From a virus, in the IMG/VR virus record IMGVR_UViG_3300018082_000013, positions 1 to 48,036 of that record: a stretch of 48,036 nt of DNA; one strand, written 5' to 3'. A program made the position numbers and the translations under genes. Position 1 is the stretch's first letter. Each line of letters opens with the position of its first letter. Of this stretch, positions 38,228-47,336 are shown in pieces. The notes beneath the pieces are model-generated. The model was not told the DNA's origin and ran no database searches. It saw only the letters and a program-made list of their open reading frames with translations.

Positions 38228-41200
38228 TCTACAATCGTACCCCGGACTACGTGATCAAGACCGCGCTCGACAAGAGCGACGGAATCATGGTGGCACTCAA
38301 GGTGCCCACCGACGCTGCCCGTCTGCTCGCGCTCGAAGGTGGACAGCCGCCAGAGGACTTGCACCTGACACTCGCTTACCTTGGCAAGCGTGACGAGTTC
38401 ACGCCTGAGCAATTGGGTACGCTACACGACATTGTCGGAGCCATAGCGCGCACAAGTCAGCCTGTCGAGACGCAAGTTCGCGGGTATGACGTGTTCCCCG
38501 ACACCGACGACGGTCCGTGCCTATACGCGACGGTGGACACGACGCAATCGCTCCTGGACCTGCAAGAGACGGTCGTCGAGGCTGTGTCGTCCTATGGCAT
38601 GCCGCCACAGGGCAAAGGACAAAGCAACGGGCGGTGGATTCCCCATATCACTCTGGCGTACCGGGAGAGTGCTTCCCCGCCTGACGTGCCGCCTGTATCT
38701 GACCTGACTTTCGATTGGCTTCGCGTCGCGCTAGGCAGCACCGAGGCACTGATGCGTCTGAAGAAGTTCGAGGGCGCCATTGCGGCGCAGCCGGAACTGA
38801 AGCGGCCAGAGGACACGAAGGAAGAGAACTTCCTGAAGGGCGCAACGACCACGAGCACCATGGACAGCGGCGGGCGCATCGCACCGGGCCAGGGCAGGTT
38901 CCGCCGCATCAAGGACAGCGGCGGGCTCACGGCACCCACGGACGGTGGTGAAGTTAACCCGTTACACTTGGTGCCGCGCCGGCCGAAGCGCACGGGTGAG
39001 GGCACCGAGGCGTACACGGCATCGAACGAGATATACACACCGACGCCCGGCCTCATGAAAACCATCACGAAGGTAGGCAAGGCGGTCGCGATCGACTTCG
39101 ATGGTACGATAACGCTCGACGAGAAGGGCACCGAGAATCCGAAGATGCGGCGGCTGGTAGACATGCTCCTAAGCAACGGGGTCCGTGTGGTGATCTTCAC
39201 CGCGCGCCCCGGCGCCGAAGTTCACGCGTGGCTGCGCGAGCATGCCTGGCCGTCGCTCGAAGTGACAGATCGCAAGTCACCTGATTTCGCTGTGTACCTG
39301 GACGATCGAGCCGTGGGTTTCTCCCCGGACAAGGTTGGACAAGGGCTTGCGCAGGAGTTGGCCGAATTCAAGACATGGTGGGAAAAGAGTGCGAGCGACA
39401 TGGGTGCACAGCCAGAGACGCGCGATCGTCTGGCGAAGCTGCCGGCCGTGGCGATCACGAACGCCGAAAATAACACCGCTGAATGGAACGAAGCCATGCA
39501 CCCGCGTACGGCTGCGGGTACCGCTGAGGGCGGTCAGTTTGCGGCTGCGGGCGGTGGCAATGCTGCTACACCGGCTGATGCGCCGAAGGGCGATGCCGAC
39601 CAGGAACACCGCGCACAGCGGGCGCGTGAGTGGAACAAGCAACATCCTGACGATCAGGTGCCGATACCTGGCGACAAGCCGAAGACTCCTACTGAAGATC
39701 AGGCAAGACAAGCGGCGCAGCATCAGTGGCGCGAGGGTAACCCCGAGCGAGCAGCCGCCGCTGATCGGTGGAACGCTGAGCATCCGGGTGAAGAGCCCGC
39801 GAAGCCGGGCGGCACGGCCAGGACTGACCGTACCGACGAAGCTGCGGCGTGGGTCTTGGCACATCAAGGAGTACCGGGAGCATTTGCTGACGATTGGGCG
39901 AAGCCCGCACAGGTAGGCGACACGTTGCCGGGCGGTGGACGTGTGCAGCCGGGCGACTTGGGCACAGAAGAGAACAAGCCACTGGCCCCTGGTTTGCCAA
40001 CCGATCAGTTGGGCAAGGAACCGCGCGTGGGGATGCCGGGCGGCGGTACGACGCCGACACCGGAGTCTGTGCCTGGCACCCCGCCGACGCCTGAGTCGTG
40101 GGGTGATCTGAACGCCGATCAGCAGGACAAAGCGCTCGTCGCCTGGAAGAATGCAGCGCGTGATGACTTCATGCAGATGGAACGAGAGGGTTGGGAGGAA
40201 GACGAATCCAACTTCGAGCACGTGCCGAAGGACTTGCAGGGCAATCCGGAGTGGAACGAACAAGCGCTCAAGGACATCAACAACGGGTTCTATCCGGGCG
40301 ATCCTGTCGAGGGTCTTGACGACCAGGGCGGCGGAACACCGGCCGCACATGCTGAGCAAGAGCGACGCATTGCTGAGTGGCGTGATAGCTTCGCGATTGA
40401 CGACTCGATCAAGGCAGGCGCGTTCTCTGTGGATACTGGTGCGGTGGGCGCACTCGAAGTCAATACCGACTTGCTTGTGTTCAAGGACAATCCGTACACC
40501 GAAGACTCGGGACAGCAGATGCTCCCCGGCATCGACCGTGAGATGATGTACAAAGAGTTCAACAAGCAGAAGTGGGCCACAGTCAAGTCTGATTTCGAGG
40601 AGAGGTATAAGGAAGCGTTCGACACGGAAGTCGAGAAGCGCGTTGACATGATCAAGGAGAATCCGCCCACGTTTGACGTGAACGAGCGGATGGGTGACTA
40701 TTGGGACGAGATGGACGACAAAGAGAAGTTCAAGCAGGCGCAGGAGCATCTGCCTAGTAGCGATCTGCGTGGTGGTGGTACAAGCAGTGAAGGTAGTCAG
40801 GGCGAGGGCGAAAAGGGAACAGTTGGACCAGACAAAGAATACGACACGAAAGAACAGAAAACAATTCAGAGTAAGAAACCAACAACTAAGAAAAATCTCG
40901 GTGGTGGTGTCAGCGAATCAAAGGTAGTCACAATGGCTGACGGTTCAAAGTACGTGTGGAAACCTTCTACTGGAGAGGCCAATGTCCGTGACGGTATCAA
41001 TGCTGGTGTACAGTACCAGCGAGAAGTTGCGGCTTACGATATCGGACGCATCGTCGGGATGAAAAACTTTATGCCAGTTGCGTCCATCTTCAAGTATGAA
41101 GGCAATTACGGTACAATGATGGAGATGATTCCGGACGCCGACAACGACGGTAAGAGCGGGGATGATGACTTCGCTGATAGTGCTTTGCGAGGTACATTCT

Positions 41201-41541
41201 TTGATTTCATTATCGGCAACACTGACCGCCACGGTGGAAACTGGATGTCCGACGACGATGGCAAATTGTGGTTGATTGATAACGGGTTGTCTTTCTCTGA
41301 AGACAAAGCCGAAACAGCACGTTTCGGTATGTGGAGTAAAGTCGATCACGGTGCAGGCGAAGATGATGAAATTCCCGAATCAATAAAGAAGCCGTGGAAG
41401 GGGAAATGGTCGAAGATCAAGGAAGCAATGGAGCGGCGCAAGATCAGTACAAAAGCAATGAGGTACGTCGAAGAGCGTTATAAAAAAGCCATAGAAGATG
41501 GCGTGACGTGGAAAGACTTGGGCGTGGAGGGGGCATTTTGA
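38224..41541 (+). CDS. Giant multidomain protein: 2H phosphoesterase, HAD phosphatase, kinase-like tip
   Basis: 1105 residues from ATG 38224. Residues ~20-185: LigT/2H phosphoesterase with HLTL (H47) and HITL (H141). Residues ~285-385: HAD phosphatase with DFDGT (D291, D293), FTARPG and YLDDRA. Residues ~425-445: HPRTAAGTAEGGQF linker seen in head-fused proteins. Middle: Pro/Gly-rich, then a ~130-residue module (RIAEWRDSF ... KFKQAQEHLP) shared with the next protein. Residues ~890-1050: kinase-like tip with SKYVWKPS, GNTDRHGGNWM (catalytic loop) and LWLIDNGLSF (metal Asp), resembling PI3/4-kinase or HipA-like enzymes. The tip is encoded by AT-richer DNA. Probably packaged in the head. Confidence 0.82.
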   Translation: MIYNRTPDYVIKTALDKSDGIMVALKVPTDAARLLALEGGQPPEDLHLTLAYLGKRDEFTPEQLGTLHDIVGAIARTSQPVETQVRGYDVFPDTDDGPCLYATVDTTQSLLDLQETVVEAVSSYGMPPQGKGQSNGRWIPHITLAYRESASPPDVPPVSDLTFDWLRVALGSTEALMRLKKFEGAIAAQPELKRPEDTKEENFLKGATTTSTMDSGGRIAPGQGRFRRIKDSGGLTAPTDGGEVNPLHLVPRRPKRTGEGTEAYTASNEIYTPTPGLMKTITKVGKAVAIDFDGTITLDEKGTENPKMRRLVDMLLSNGVRVVIFTARPGAEVHAWLREHAWPSLEVTDRKSPDFAVYLDDRAVGFSPDKVGQGLAQELAEFKTWWEKSASDMGAQPETRDRLAKLPAVAITNAENNTAEWNEAMHPRTAAGTAEGGQFAAAGGGNAATPADAPKGDADQEHRAQRAREWNKQHPDDQVPIPGDKPKTPTEDQARQAAQHQWREGNPERAAAADRWNAEHPGEEPAKPGGTARTDRTDEAAAWVLAHQGVPGAFADDWAKPAQVGDTLPGGGRVQPGDLGTEENKPLAPGLPTDQLGKEPRVGMPGGGTTPTPESVPGTPPTPESWGDLNADQQDKALVAWKNAARDDFMQMEREGWEEDESNFEHVPKDLQGNPEWNEQALKDINNGFYPGDPVEGLDDQGGGTPAAHAEQERRIAEWRDSFAIDDSIKAGAFSVDTGAVGALEVNTDLLVFKDNPYTEDSGQQMLPGIDREMMYKEFNKQKWATVKSDFEERYKEAFDTEVEKRVDMIKENPPTFDVNERMGDYWDEMDDKEKFKQAQEHLPSSDLRGGGTSSEGSQGEGEKGTVGPDKEYDTKEQKTIQSKKPTTKKNLGGGVSESKVVTMADGSKYVWKPSTGEANVRDGINAGVQYQREVAAYDIGRIVGMKNFMPVASIFKYEGNYGTMMEMIPDADNDGKSGDDDFADSALRGTFFDFIIGNTDRHGGNWMSDDDGKLWLIDNGLSFSEDKAETARFGMWSKVDHGAGEDDEIPESIKKPWKGKWSKIKEAMERRKISTKAMRYVEERYKKAIEDGVTWKDLGVEGAF

Positions 41542-41800
41542 AAGTTACCGTAATCGGCTACTCGGGCAACGATCACATTGTTATTGGTGAGCTACGTGTA
41601 CTCGGTGGCAAAATTGTCGTCGCGCCGAATCCTCACTACCGAAATCAAGATCGCGCCCGTAAAATACTAGAGTCGATTGCAACTGACCCTGTACGGTGGG
41701 CTGGACAAAAAATCGGTCCGGACAAAGTACAGGTGTTTATGAATCTGTTGCATACGCAGTATAGTGGCTCGTACTTGCGTGTTACTAAGCCGGAGATTGA
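40800..41800 (+). other. AT-richer segment covering kinase-like tip and next gene's N-terminus
   Basis: From about 40800 to 41800 the sequence shifts to visibly more A/T (for example GAACAGAAAACAATTCAG, AAGAAAAATCTCGG) against the GC-rich flanks. It begins just after the shared module of the first giant protein and ends near the GGEF linker of the second. Suggests a domain swap by recombination. Confidence 0.6.
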
Positions 41801-44024
41801 CAGCCTGAAGAAGTGGGATGAAGCTGACCATCCGCGCGTGGGCTCTGGCGAACACGGTGGCGAGTTCACGTCTGGTGGTGGCGGTGGAGCGGGAGCGGCT
41901 GACGACACGAAATCCTGGACGAAGGACAAGGCCCCGGCAGACCAGGAGCGCGCTGCGAAGTTGGAAACGGAGCGACAGACGGCGGTCGGCAACGTCGAGA
42001 AGCTGGTGTCAGGCGTAACCGGCTCCGACGAGAGTGGTCAGGCGTTGACGAGTCCGTCCCAAGTCAAGACGTGGGCGAACATGCCGCAAGAGTGGCAGGG
42101 GCACGCGGCGAACGGATTCATCAGTGACTACGTCAATGGCAACATGCCCGCCAGTGAAGAGTGGCAATCCAAACCCCACACGTGGGACCAGGTGCCGCAA
42201 GATTGGAAGGACAAGGGCAAAGCGGACTATCTGACCGGGTACGCTGTTGGTGATAGCCCTACGCCCGCTGCTCTTGCCGAGGGCGTGGCGAATTGGGAGA
42301 AGATGCCCGATCAGGAAAAGCTGGAATACTCACAGCAGATGTACAACCAAAATGCTGCAAAGGAACGGCAGAGACTCACTGACGAGGCGGGCAGCCTGTG
42401 GGGTGACATGGGCGACGAGGGTAAGCTAAACTTCGCGCAAACCGAGGCGAAGGACTTCCCTGAGTTAGCGGTCGAGGAAGATGACCCTGACTCCGACGAG
42501 CCGCCGAGTGAAATGTCTGTTGATGATTTCGGTGATTGGGACGGGCTTCCGAGCGACTGGCAGGAGAAGACAAAAGAGAAGTGGATGGAGGACTCCTACG
42601 CCGAGTTCGAGCAGAGCGAGAAGGAATCATTCGAGCCCGACCGCGACTACCACGAAGAGCGCGTCTCCGAGGACGAGGATGCGGTGCACGCCCTGATCAA
42701 GGAAATTCCCGAGGAAAACTACATCTACCCTGGCATGGGCGAGTACGAGACACCGGAGGATGCGGAGGAAGGTGGAGCCGAGGACAAACGCCGCGAGAAA
42801 GAGTGGCAGGAAAACTTCGACCTGAAGGCGTCGGTCGATGACGGCGCGTTCACCTGGGACAAAAATGGCGAACTGACTGTGGATACTGACAGGTTGGTCT
42901 TCCACAAAAATCCTCACGAGGATGACGCGCAGCAGATGATCCCTGGCGTTGATCGCGCGGAGTTGTCGAACGCGTACAAGAAAAGCCAGTGGGAAGGCGT
43001 TGCTCGGGACTACGAAAAAGAGTTCAAGGCGAAGTTCGAGAAGGCCGTCGAGAAGAGCATGGAGGAAGAGTCCGAGAACTACGAACCGGACAAATCCTCT
43101 GTCGAAGAGTACATGGAGCAGCAGTGGGATGACGGCTTTAGCGACAAGCAGAAGTTCAAGCACGCGCAGAACTACCTGTCTGACGAGACGGTCGAGAGTG
43201 ATCAAGAATCGACAGCAGGCAGTGGTGGACCAATCCGCATACCGAAAGCCTTCGAGTTGTTCAGCGGCGAAGACGAAAAGAACCCTGGCGACTACAAGAT
43301 GACCGGGCGCCTGGGTCGTGCGCTCACCATCGCCCGTGCCGAGCAGATTGCGAAAGAACGCGGCATCGAGGATTTTGGTGGTGTCAGTTCGATGGAGAGT
43401 TTGGGCAACACGCTGTGGGAGGGCTGGAAAGGTTCGTCCACAAACAGCCACGGTAAGTTGCTTCAGGTTGCGTCGGCGGACGAGTTGGGCGGCAATTTGC
43501 AACCGTGGCTCGCTGAGGAAGCAGACGCGATTCGCAAGAACAGAGGATACCCGGCCGCAAAGGCATACGTGCGCGGGCTGTGGGAAACTTCACAGTACCT
43601 CATGCACAAGGCGGGCATGAAGGAACTGGACATATACCGGGGCATCATGGTGGACGGCGACAAGTTGGCAGCAGAAAAAACCGAGCGCGTCGTGGTACAC
43701 GGCAACGATATGGAGCGTATTGCAGAAAAGCACTTCGACCAGAACGGAGCCGCGTCGTTCACAATGAAGCGCGACGTGGCAAACGGCTGGAACGGCATCG
43801 GGCACAACATGCCGCCGAACCCGAAGCGGGTCGTGCTTCGCGCTCGTGTCCCTTTAACGGCTGTGCTTGCGCTGCCCGCGTATGGCAAGAACTACCACGA
43901 GGAAAAGGAAGTCGTCGTGGTTGGCACCCCGTGGAAGAAGTGGGACGCCTGGAAGCACAAGGCCCCGACGATTGGGGAGACGGAATCAGACGTAGCGCTC
44001 AAATGGAGGACGGCTCGTGCTTGA
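41538..44024 (+). CDS. Giant protein with C-terminal ADP-ribosyltransferase-like tip
   Basis: 828 residues from TTG 41538, chosen because it overlaps the previous TGA and has GGAGGGGG upstream; GTG 41508 is possible. An N-terminal ~85-residue domain of unknown type, linker HPRVGSGEHGGEF, two Trp-containing repeats (MPQEWQGHAANGFISDYVNG; VPQDWKDKGKADYLTGYAVG), a strongly acidic region, and the shared module (REKEWQENF ... KFKHAQNYL). C-terminal tip: LDIYRGIMVDG (Arg), AASFTMKRDVANGW (Ser-x-Thr-like) and YHEEKEVVVVG (E-x-E), the R-S-E order of ADP-ribosyltransferases. Target unknown; likely delivered from the head. Confidence 0.8.
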   Translation: MKVTVIGYSGNDHIVIGELRVLGGKIVVAPNPHYRNQDRARKILESIATDPVRWAGQKIGPDKVQVFMNLLHTQYSGSYLRVTKPEIDSLKKWDEADHPRVGSGEHGGEFTSGGGGGAGAADDTKSWTKDKAPADQERAAKLETERQTAVGNVEKLVSGVTGSDESGQALTSPSQVKTWANMPQEWQGHAANGFISDYVNGNMPASEEWQSKPHTWDQVPQDWKDKGKADYLTGYAVGDSPTPAALAEGVANWEKMPDQEKLEYSQQMYNQNAAKERQRLTDEAGSLWGDMGDEGKLNFAQTEAKDFPELAVEEDDPDSDEPPSEMSVDDFGDWDGLPSDWQEKTKEKWMEDSYAEFEQSEKESFEPDRDYHEERVSEDEDAVHALIKEIPEENYIYPGMGEYETPEDAEEGGAEDKRREKEWQENFDLKASVDDGAFTWDKNGELTVDTDRLVFHKNPHEDDAQQMIPGVDRAELSNAYKKSQWEGVARDYEKEFKAKFEKAVEKSMEEESENYEPDKSSVEEYMEQQWDDGFSDKQKFKHAQNYLSDETVESDQESTAGSGGPIRIPKAFELFSGEDEKNPGDYKMTGRLGRALTIARAEQIAKERGIEDFGGVSSMESLGNTLWEGWKGSSTNSHGKLLQVASADELGGNLQPWLAEEADAIRKNRGYPAAKAYVRGLWETSQYLMHKAGMKELDIYRGIMVDGDKLAAEKTERVVVHGNDMERIAEKHFDQNGAASFTMKRDVANGWNGIGHNMPPNPKRVVLRARVPLTAVLALPAYGKNYHEEKEVVVVGTPWKKWDAWKHKAPTIGETESDVALKWRTARA

Positions 44025-46446
44025 GATAGAACTGGACAAACCTGGCGACCCTCACTGGCTGTCCAAGCCGAAGAAGCTGCGCAAGTTCGACCCGAGTCAG
44101 CAGCGTGACGAGGACGGCAAATGGTCGGAGACGGGTGCGGGAGGTGGCGCGACCACCGAACCGAAGGGCAGCGCAGGTCACGGATACGAGGCCCCGAAGG
44201 GGCAGGCTAGCTTACCGGCCGAAGCCAAGGACATCGCGGACGAATACGATTCCGCCCCCGAGATCGGACCAGGCGCAAAGGAAGCGTGGGCGAAGCTGTC
44301 GGCTGACATTGACCGGGACTTCGCCGAGATCACCAAGACGGTTGCAGTCGAGAAGGTCACAGGTCAGCCGTACTCGTCGATCGACGAGATGTTCGCCGAC
44401 ATCGACGCTGGCCGCTTCAAGGTGACGACCGACTACTCGCAGCATCCGCTGTGGTCGGAGGATCAGAACTGGAAGTTTCGTGTGGTGCATGACTACTACG
44501 GACACTACAAGACGGGCGACAAGAGCGTGGACTTCTCGCTGGAAGGCGAACGTAGCGCGTTCTTGAGCCAGGCGCAACGGTCAAGCGACCTGGACGCGCG
44601 TCGGGCGTTGCAGACCGAAGTATACGGGCAAGCATCCGCGTTCTACAAGAACGGTGCATTTGGCAAGCAGAAGGTGTATCTGCCGGGAGCGGACGTTGCG
44701 GAGCGGTGGACCGCGCCGGCAGCGCAGGACTTCATCACGGCGCGTGACCGGAACCCTCGGGGGGACTTCTTCTCGCACCTGGAGCCGGGCGACCTGAAAG
44801 GCTACAAGCTGATCATGAATGAGTCGCACTCGGCGGGAGCGGCCGTTGCGCCCGATGGCGACATTCAGAACGTGTTCCGCAACCCCAACTCGCCGAAGGG
44901 TGCCGGGACAGCCGCATTGCACGAGGCTGTACGGCAGGGCGGGCTGATGCTCGACGCGTACGAATACGAGACTCCGGGTCAGCCGGGCCTGCCAGACGTG
45001 TACCGCAAGGCGGGGTTCGTCGAGACGGGCCGCATGAAGTTCAACCCGGCGTACCGTCCAGCCTGGGGACCAGAGCGGCGGCCAGATGTTGTGTTCATGG
45101 CTTACGTGGGTGGCGATCAATCGAAGTCGCCGAAGTCAGACCACTACTACCAGCCGCACGAATGGGATCGTGCTAAGAAGGAATCCCTGGCCTCGGCCGA
45201 TGCGCCAGGCGAGAGCGAAATAGCACGGCAACTGCGTGAGCAGCGCTCCCGTCGCGCATATCAGGATGTGAACAGGCCGAAGCTGCCGCCAGAGGTAGAT
45301 CAGGCACTGAGAGGGCTCGGCAAGTCAGTGCTCTCGTCCAAGGACCGTGAGGACCTGAAAATCAAAACGAACAAAAAGAAGTGGGGTGGTCGGCCACATG
45401 TCTTCACTGCCGCCGAGTGGACGCACCCGAACGGACATCCGCGCTGCGTTCGTTGCGGCGACGAGGAACCGAGTGACGGGCTGTGTATGCCGGAGTTGCT
45501 GAAGTGGGCAACCATGCTCGATGTTGCCATGTCTGGCACTCATCAGGTGGATAGTGGTAAAATAAAAGAGAAGGGAACCTTCATGTCGAAGAGTTGGATC
45601 GCAGAGTTTCATGCCGATTGCATCACAAAGGGAGCCGCCTGCTCCGTGAAGTGGCCAGTGTGCCCCGAGAAGAAAGCTGCCGTCGAGAAGTACATCCGCG
45701 AAGAGGGTGGGAAGTTCAACGTCTACTCCGAGGACGGCAAGAAACTCGGCACGCATTCGACCCGAGCCGAGGCCGCCGCGCAGCTTCGCGCAATCGAGGC
45801 GAACAAGGACGCGACGCGCGGATATCCCGAGTTGGGTGTACCTCCGGCTCCAGTCGCGATGAAGGCATTGCAGGGTGCATGGAACGCGTACGCGAAGTCG
45901 GTCGGGATCGTGTTCAAATCTGAGGAAGTTCAAGCTGAGCCGGTCGAAAAGGGCGTGTACCGAGTCGCGGCTCCGGGCGGGAAGTGGGTATACTTCGCGG
46001 TCGAGGGTGACCAAGCGGGGCGGGTCGAGTATCAGCGGAAGAACGGTATGCTGGCCCCGGTGGTGAAGGCCGAGAAGCAGCGCTATACCCTCGGCGCCGT
46101 GTACGCGCCGGGTGAGACGGATTTTCATGGCGACACCATGACCGAAGTCGAATTGGAAAAGGCGGCGTGGGCGTTCGCACAGAAGGACGGGCTCACGGGC
46201 CGCGTCGGGCTCATGCACCAATCAGGCACGGAAAAAGCGGGCAAGGTAGTCGAGTCATACGTCTACCGTGGTCCGGTGTGGAAGTTCAAGGACACCTCGG
46301 GTGTGACTCAGACGATCACACCGGGCACGTGGATGCTCGGTGTCGTGTGGGAACCGGAGGGCTGGAATCAAATCGAACGTGGCAGCGTGCGGGGTTATTC
46401 ACTCCAAGGGGTTGCCCGCAAGTTCGCCAATGGGGAGGAAGTATAA
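44017..46446 (+). CDS. Giant effector fused in frame to XkdF-like protease
   Basis: 809 residues from GTG, overlapping the previous gene by 8 nt. N-terminal DPSQQRDEDGKWSETG linker as in other head-associated proteins. Residues ~135-220: domain with VVHDYYGHYKTG and EGERSAF, a possible zincin-like HD-x2-GH site. Residues ~260-365: GNAT-like (SPKGAGTAALHEAV, DVYRKAGFVETGRM). A zinc knuckle CVRCGDEEPSDGLC at ~480. Residue 523 onward is the XkdF-like protease, which can also start alone at 45583. Element B5 lies within the frame and reads SGKIKEK. Whether the full fusion is made, or later cleaved by its own protease, is unknown. Confidence 0.72.
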   Translation: MLEIELDKPGDPHWLSKPKKLRKFDPSQQRDEDGKWSETGAGGGATTEPKGSAGHGYEAPKGQASLPAEAKDIADEYDSAPEIGPGAKEAWAKLSADIDRDFAEITKTVAVEKVTGQPYSSIDEMFADIDAGRFKVTTDYSQHPLWSEDQNWKFRVVHDYYGHYKTGDKSVDFSLEGERSAFLSQAQRSSDLDARRALQTEVYGQASAFYKNGAFGKQKVYLPGADVAERWTAPAAQDFITARDRNPRGDFFSHLEPGDLKGYKLIMNESHSAGAAVAPDGDIQNVFRNPNSPKGAGTAALHEAVRQGGLMLDAYEYETPGQPGLPDVYRKAGFVETGRMKFNPAYRPAWGPERRPDVVFMAYVGGDQSKSPKSDHYYQPHEWDRAKKESLASADAPGESEIARQLREQRSRRAYQDVNRPKLPPEVDQALRGLGKSVLSSKDREDLKIKTNKKKWGGRPHVFTAAEWTHPNGHPRCVRCGDEEPSDGLCMPELLKWATMLDVAMSGTHQVDSGKIKEKGTFMSKSWIAEFHADCITKGAACSVKWPVCPEKKAAVEKYIREEGGKFNVYSEDGKKLGTHSTRAEAAAQLRAIEANKDATRGYPELGVPPAPVAMKALQGAWNAYAKSVGIVFKSEEVQAEPVEKGVYRVAAPGGKWVYFAVEGDQAGRVEYQRKNGMLAPVVKAEKQRYTLGAVYAPGETDFHGDTMTEVELEKAAWAFAQKDGLTGRVGLMHQSGTEKAGKVVESYVYRGPVWKFKDTSGVTQTITPGTWMLGVVWEPEGWNQIERGSVRGYSLQGVARKFANGEEV
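45554..45570 (+). promoter_or_regulatory. Element B copy 5 (intragenic, protease)
   Basis: GTGGTAAAATAAAAGAG, perfect copy, 13 nt before ATG 45583 and inside the 44017 reading frame. The motif carries TAA in two frames; the host ORF uses the only frame it leaves open. Confidence 0.82.
45583..46446 (+). CDS. XkdF-like prohead serine protease (nested, in frame)
   Basis: 287 residues from ATG 45583 with GAGAAGGGA upstream. N-terminal region (SWIAEFHADCITKG, EKYIREEGGKFNVYSEDGKK), then from ~170 the XkdF-like core: YTLGAVYAPGETDFHGDTMT, GRVGLMHQSG, VVESYVYRGP, GTWMLGVVWEPEGW and GSVRGYSLQG. In such proteases the His of the MHQ loop and the Ser of the GxS-type turn are catalytic. It matures head proteins during assembly. 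Its own element B makes independent expression likely. The C-terminal NGEEV resembles the shared tail only in its last residues. Confidence 0.85.
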   Translation: MSKSWIAEFHADCITKGAACSVKWPVCPEKKAAVEKYIREEGGKFNVYSEDGKKLGTHSTRAEAAAQLRAIEANKDATRGYPELGVPPAPVAMKALQGAWNAYAKSVGIVFKSEEVQAEPVEKGVYRVAAPGGKWVYFAVEGDQAGRVEYQRKNGMLAPVVKAEKQRYTLGAVYAPGETDFHGDTMTEVELEKAAWAFAQKDGLTGRVGLMHQSGTEKAGKVVESYVYRGPVWKFKDTSGVTQTITPGTWMLGVVWEPEGWNQIERGSVRGYSLQGVARKFANGEEV

Positions 46447-46817
46447 TGGCACACACATGGTACAGAGAAGACGCATTCCTGAACACGAAGAAGCCGGCCA
46501 GTTTCGACCCTGTCCAGCCGGGCAACATCGGCGGCATCGAGCCGAAGCCGAAGACGATGGCCGGTCCGCCCGAACCGTACGTGTGTGAGATCGCGAACAC
46601 GGACGAGACAGCGAAGGTTCGCACCGAGACGGCGAAGGTTGGTGACGCAGTGAATCCGGTGGCGACCGACGCGGCGATGGGCAAGGACACGTCTTTCAGT
46701 CCTGGTCGTCAGGAAGACGGCAAGTACGAGGGCTCACCCGAGTTGTACCAGCCCGGCGACGAAGACGCGAACCTGTACAGTCCTCGGGACTGGACCGCGA
46801 CGAACGAGAGGAACTGA
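46446..46817 (+). CDS. Small capsid-region protein
   Basis: 123 residues in a TAATG overlap with the protease. Polar, Pro/Gly-rich and probably extended (FDPVQPGNIGGIEPKPK, GKYEGSPELYQPGDEDANLY). No catalytic motif. Position suggests a scaffold-like or decoration role, inference only. Confidence 0.66.
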   Translation: MAHTWYREDAFLNTKKPASFDPVQPGNIGGIEPKPKTMAGPPEPYVCEIANTDETAKVRTETAKVGDAVNPVATDAAMGKDTSFSPGRQEDGKYEGSPELYQPGDEDANLYSPRDWTATNERN

Positions 46818-46818
46818 C

Positions 46819-47334
46819 ATGTTCAAGCACGACGCGTTCTTGGGAAAGGTCGAGAAGCAGGCCGATACACCAGACCCGCTTTGCAATACTTCGGTAGTCG
46901 AGAAGTCCGGGTTCGCTGGCAGTGATCCGTTCCTTCGCGATCATGGTTTCGAGACGGTCGAAAAGTGTGGTGAGTGTTCCGCGTGCAAGGGCTTGAAGAA
47001 AGGCAGTGGAGACTTCACCGATTGCATGACCCGGATCGTTCCGGCTGCGAAGCCCGACGATCCAGAGGCGTTCTGCGCTGACTACGAACATCGGCAGACC
47101 GGCCACTGGCCGGGCGAGAAGCGCGCGTCGGAGTCGTTGCAGAAGGTGTGGAGTGACGAGGCGCGAGCGGCTGCTGCTGAGGCACGGGAAAACAATGCTA
47201 GGGCGCGGTCAAGAGACGAGGGCGGTCCACCTGATGTTCTTCCAGAGAAGCCGAAAGGTAGACGGCCACCGCCTGTAGGTTCGCCGGGACGTAGAGATTG
47301 GGCGCAAAGCGCTACGATTCGTCCTGGATCATAA
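46819..47334 (+). CDS. Cys-containing capsid-region protein
   Basis: 171 residues, GAGAGGA ribosome-binding site. Six Cys, including CGECSACKGL near residue 50 and FTDCMTR, FCADY after it. C-terminal third is Pro/Arg-rich (KPKGRRPPPVGSPGRR). Function unknown. Confidence 0.68.
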   Translation: MFKHDAFLGKVEKQADTPDPLCNTSVVEKSGFAGSDPFLRDHGFETVEKCGECSACKGLKKGSGDFTDCMTRIVPAAKPDDPEAFCADYEHRQTGHWPGEKRASESLQKVWSDEARAAAAEARENNARARSRDEGGPPDVLPEKPKGRRPPPVGSPGRRDWAQSATIRPGS

Positions 47335-47336
47335 AA

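Noticed and set aside
46420-46446. NGEEV end of the protease as a tail member
   Set aside because: Matches only in the final EEV and lies at the end of a conserved protease domain.
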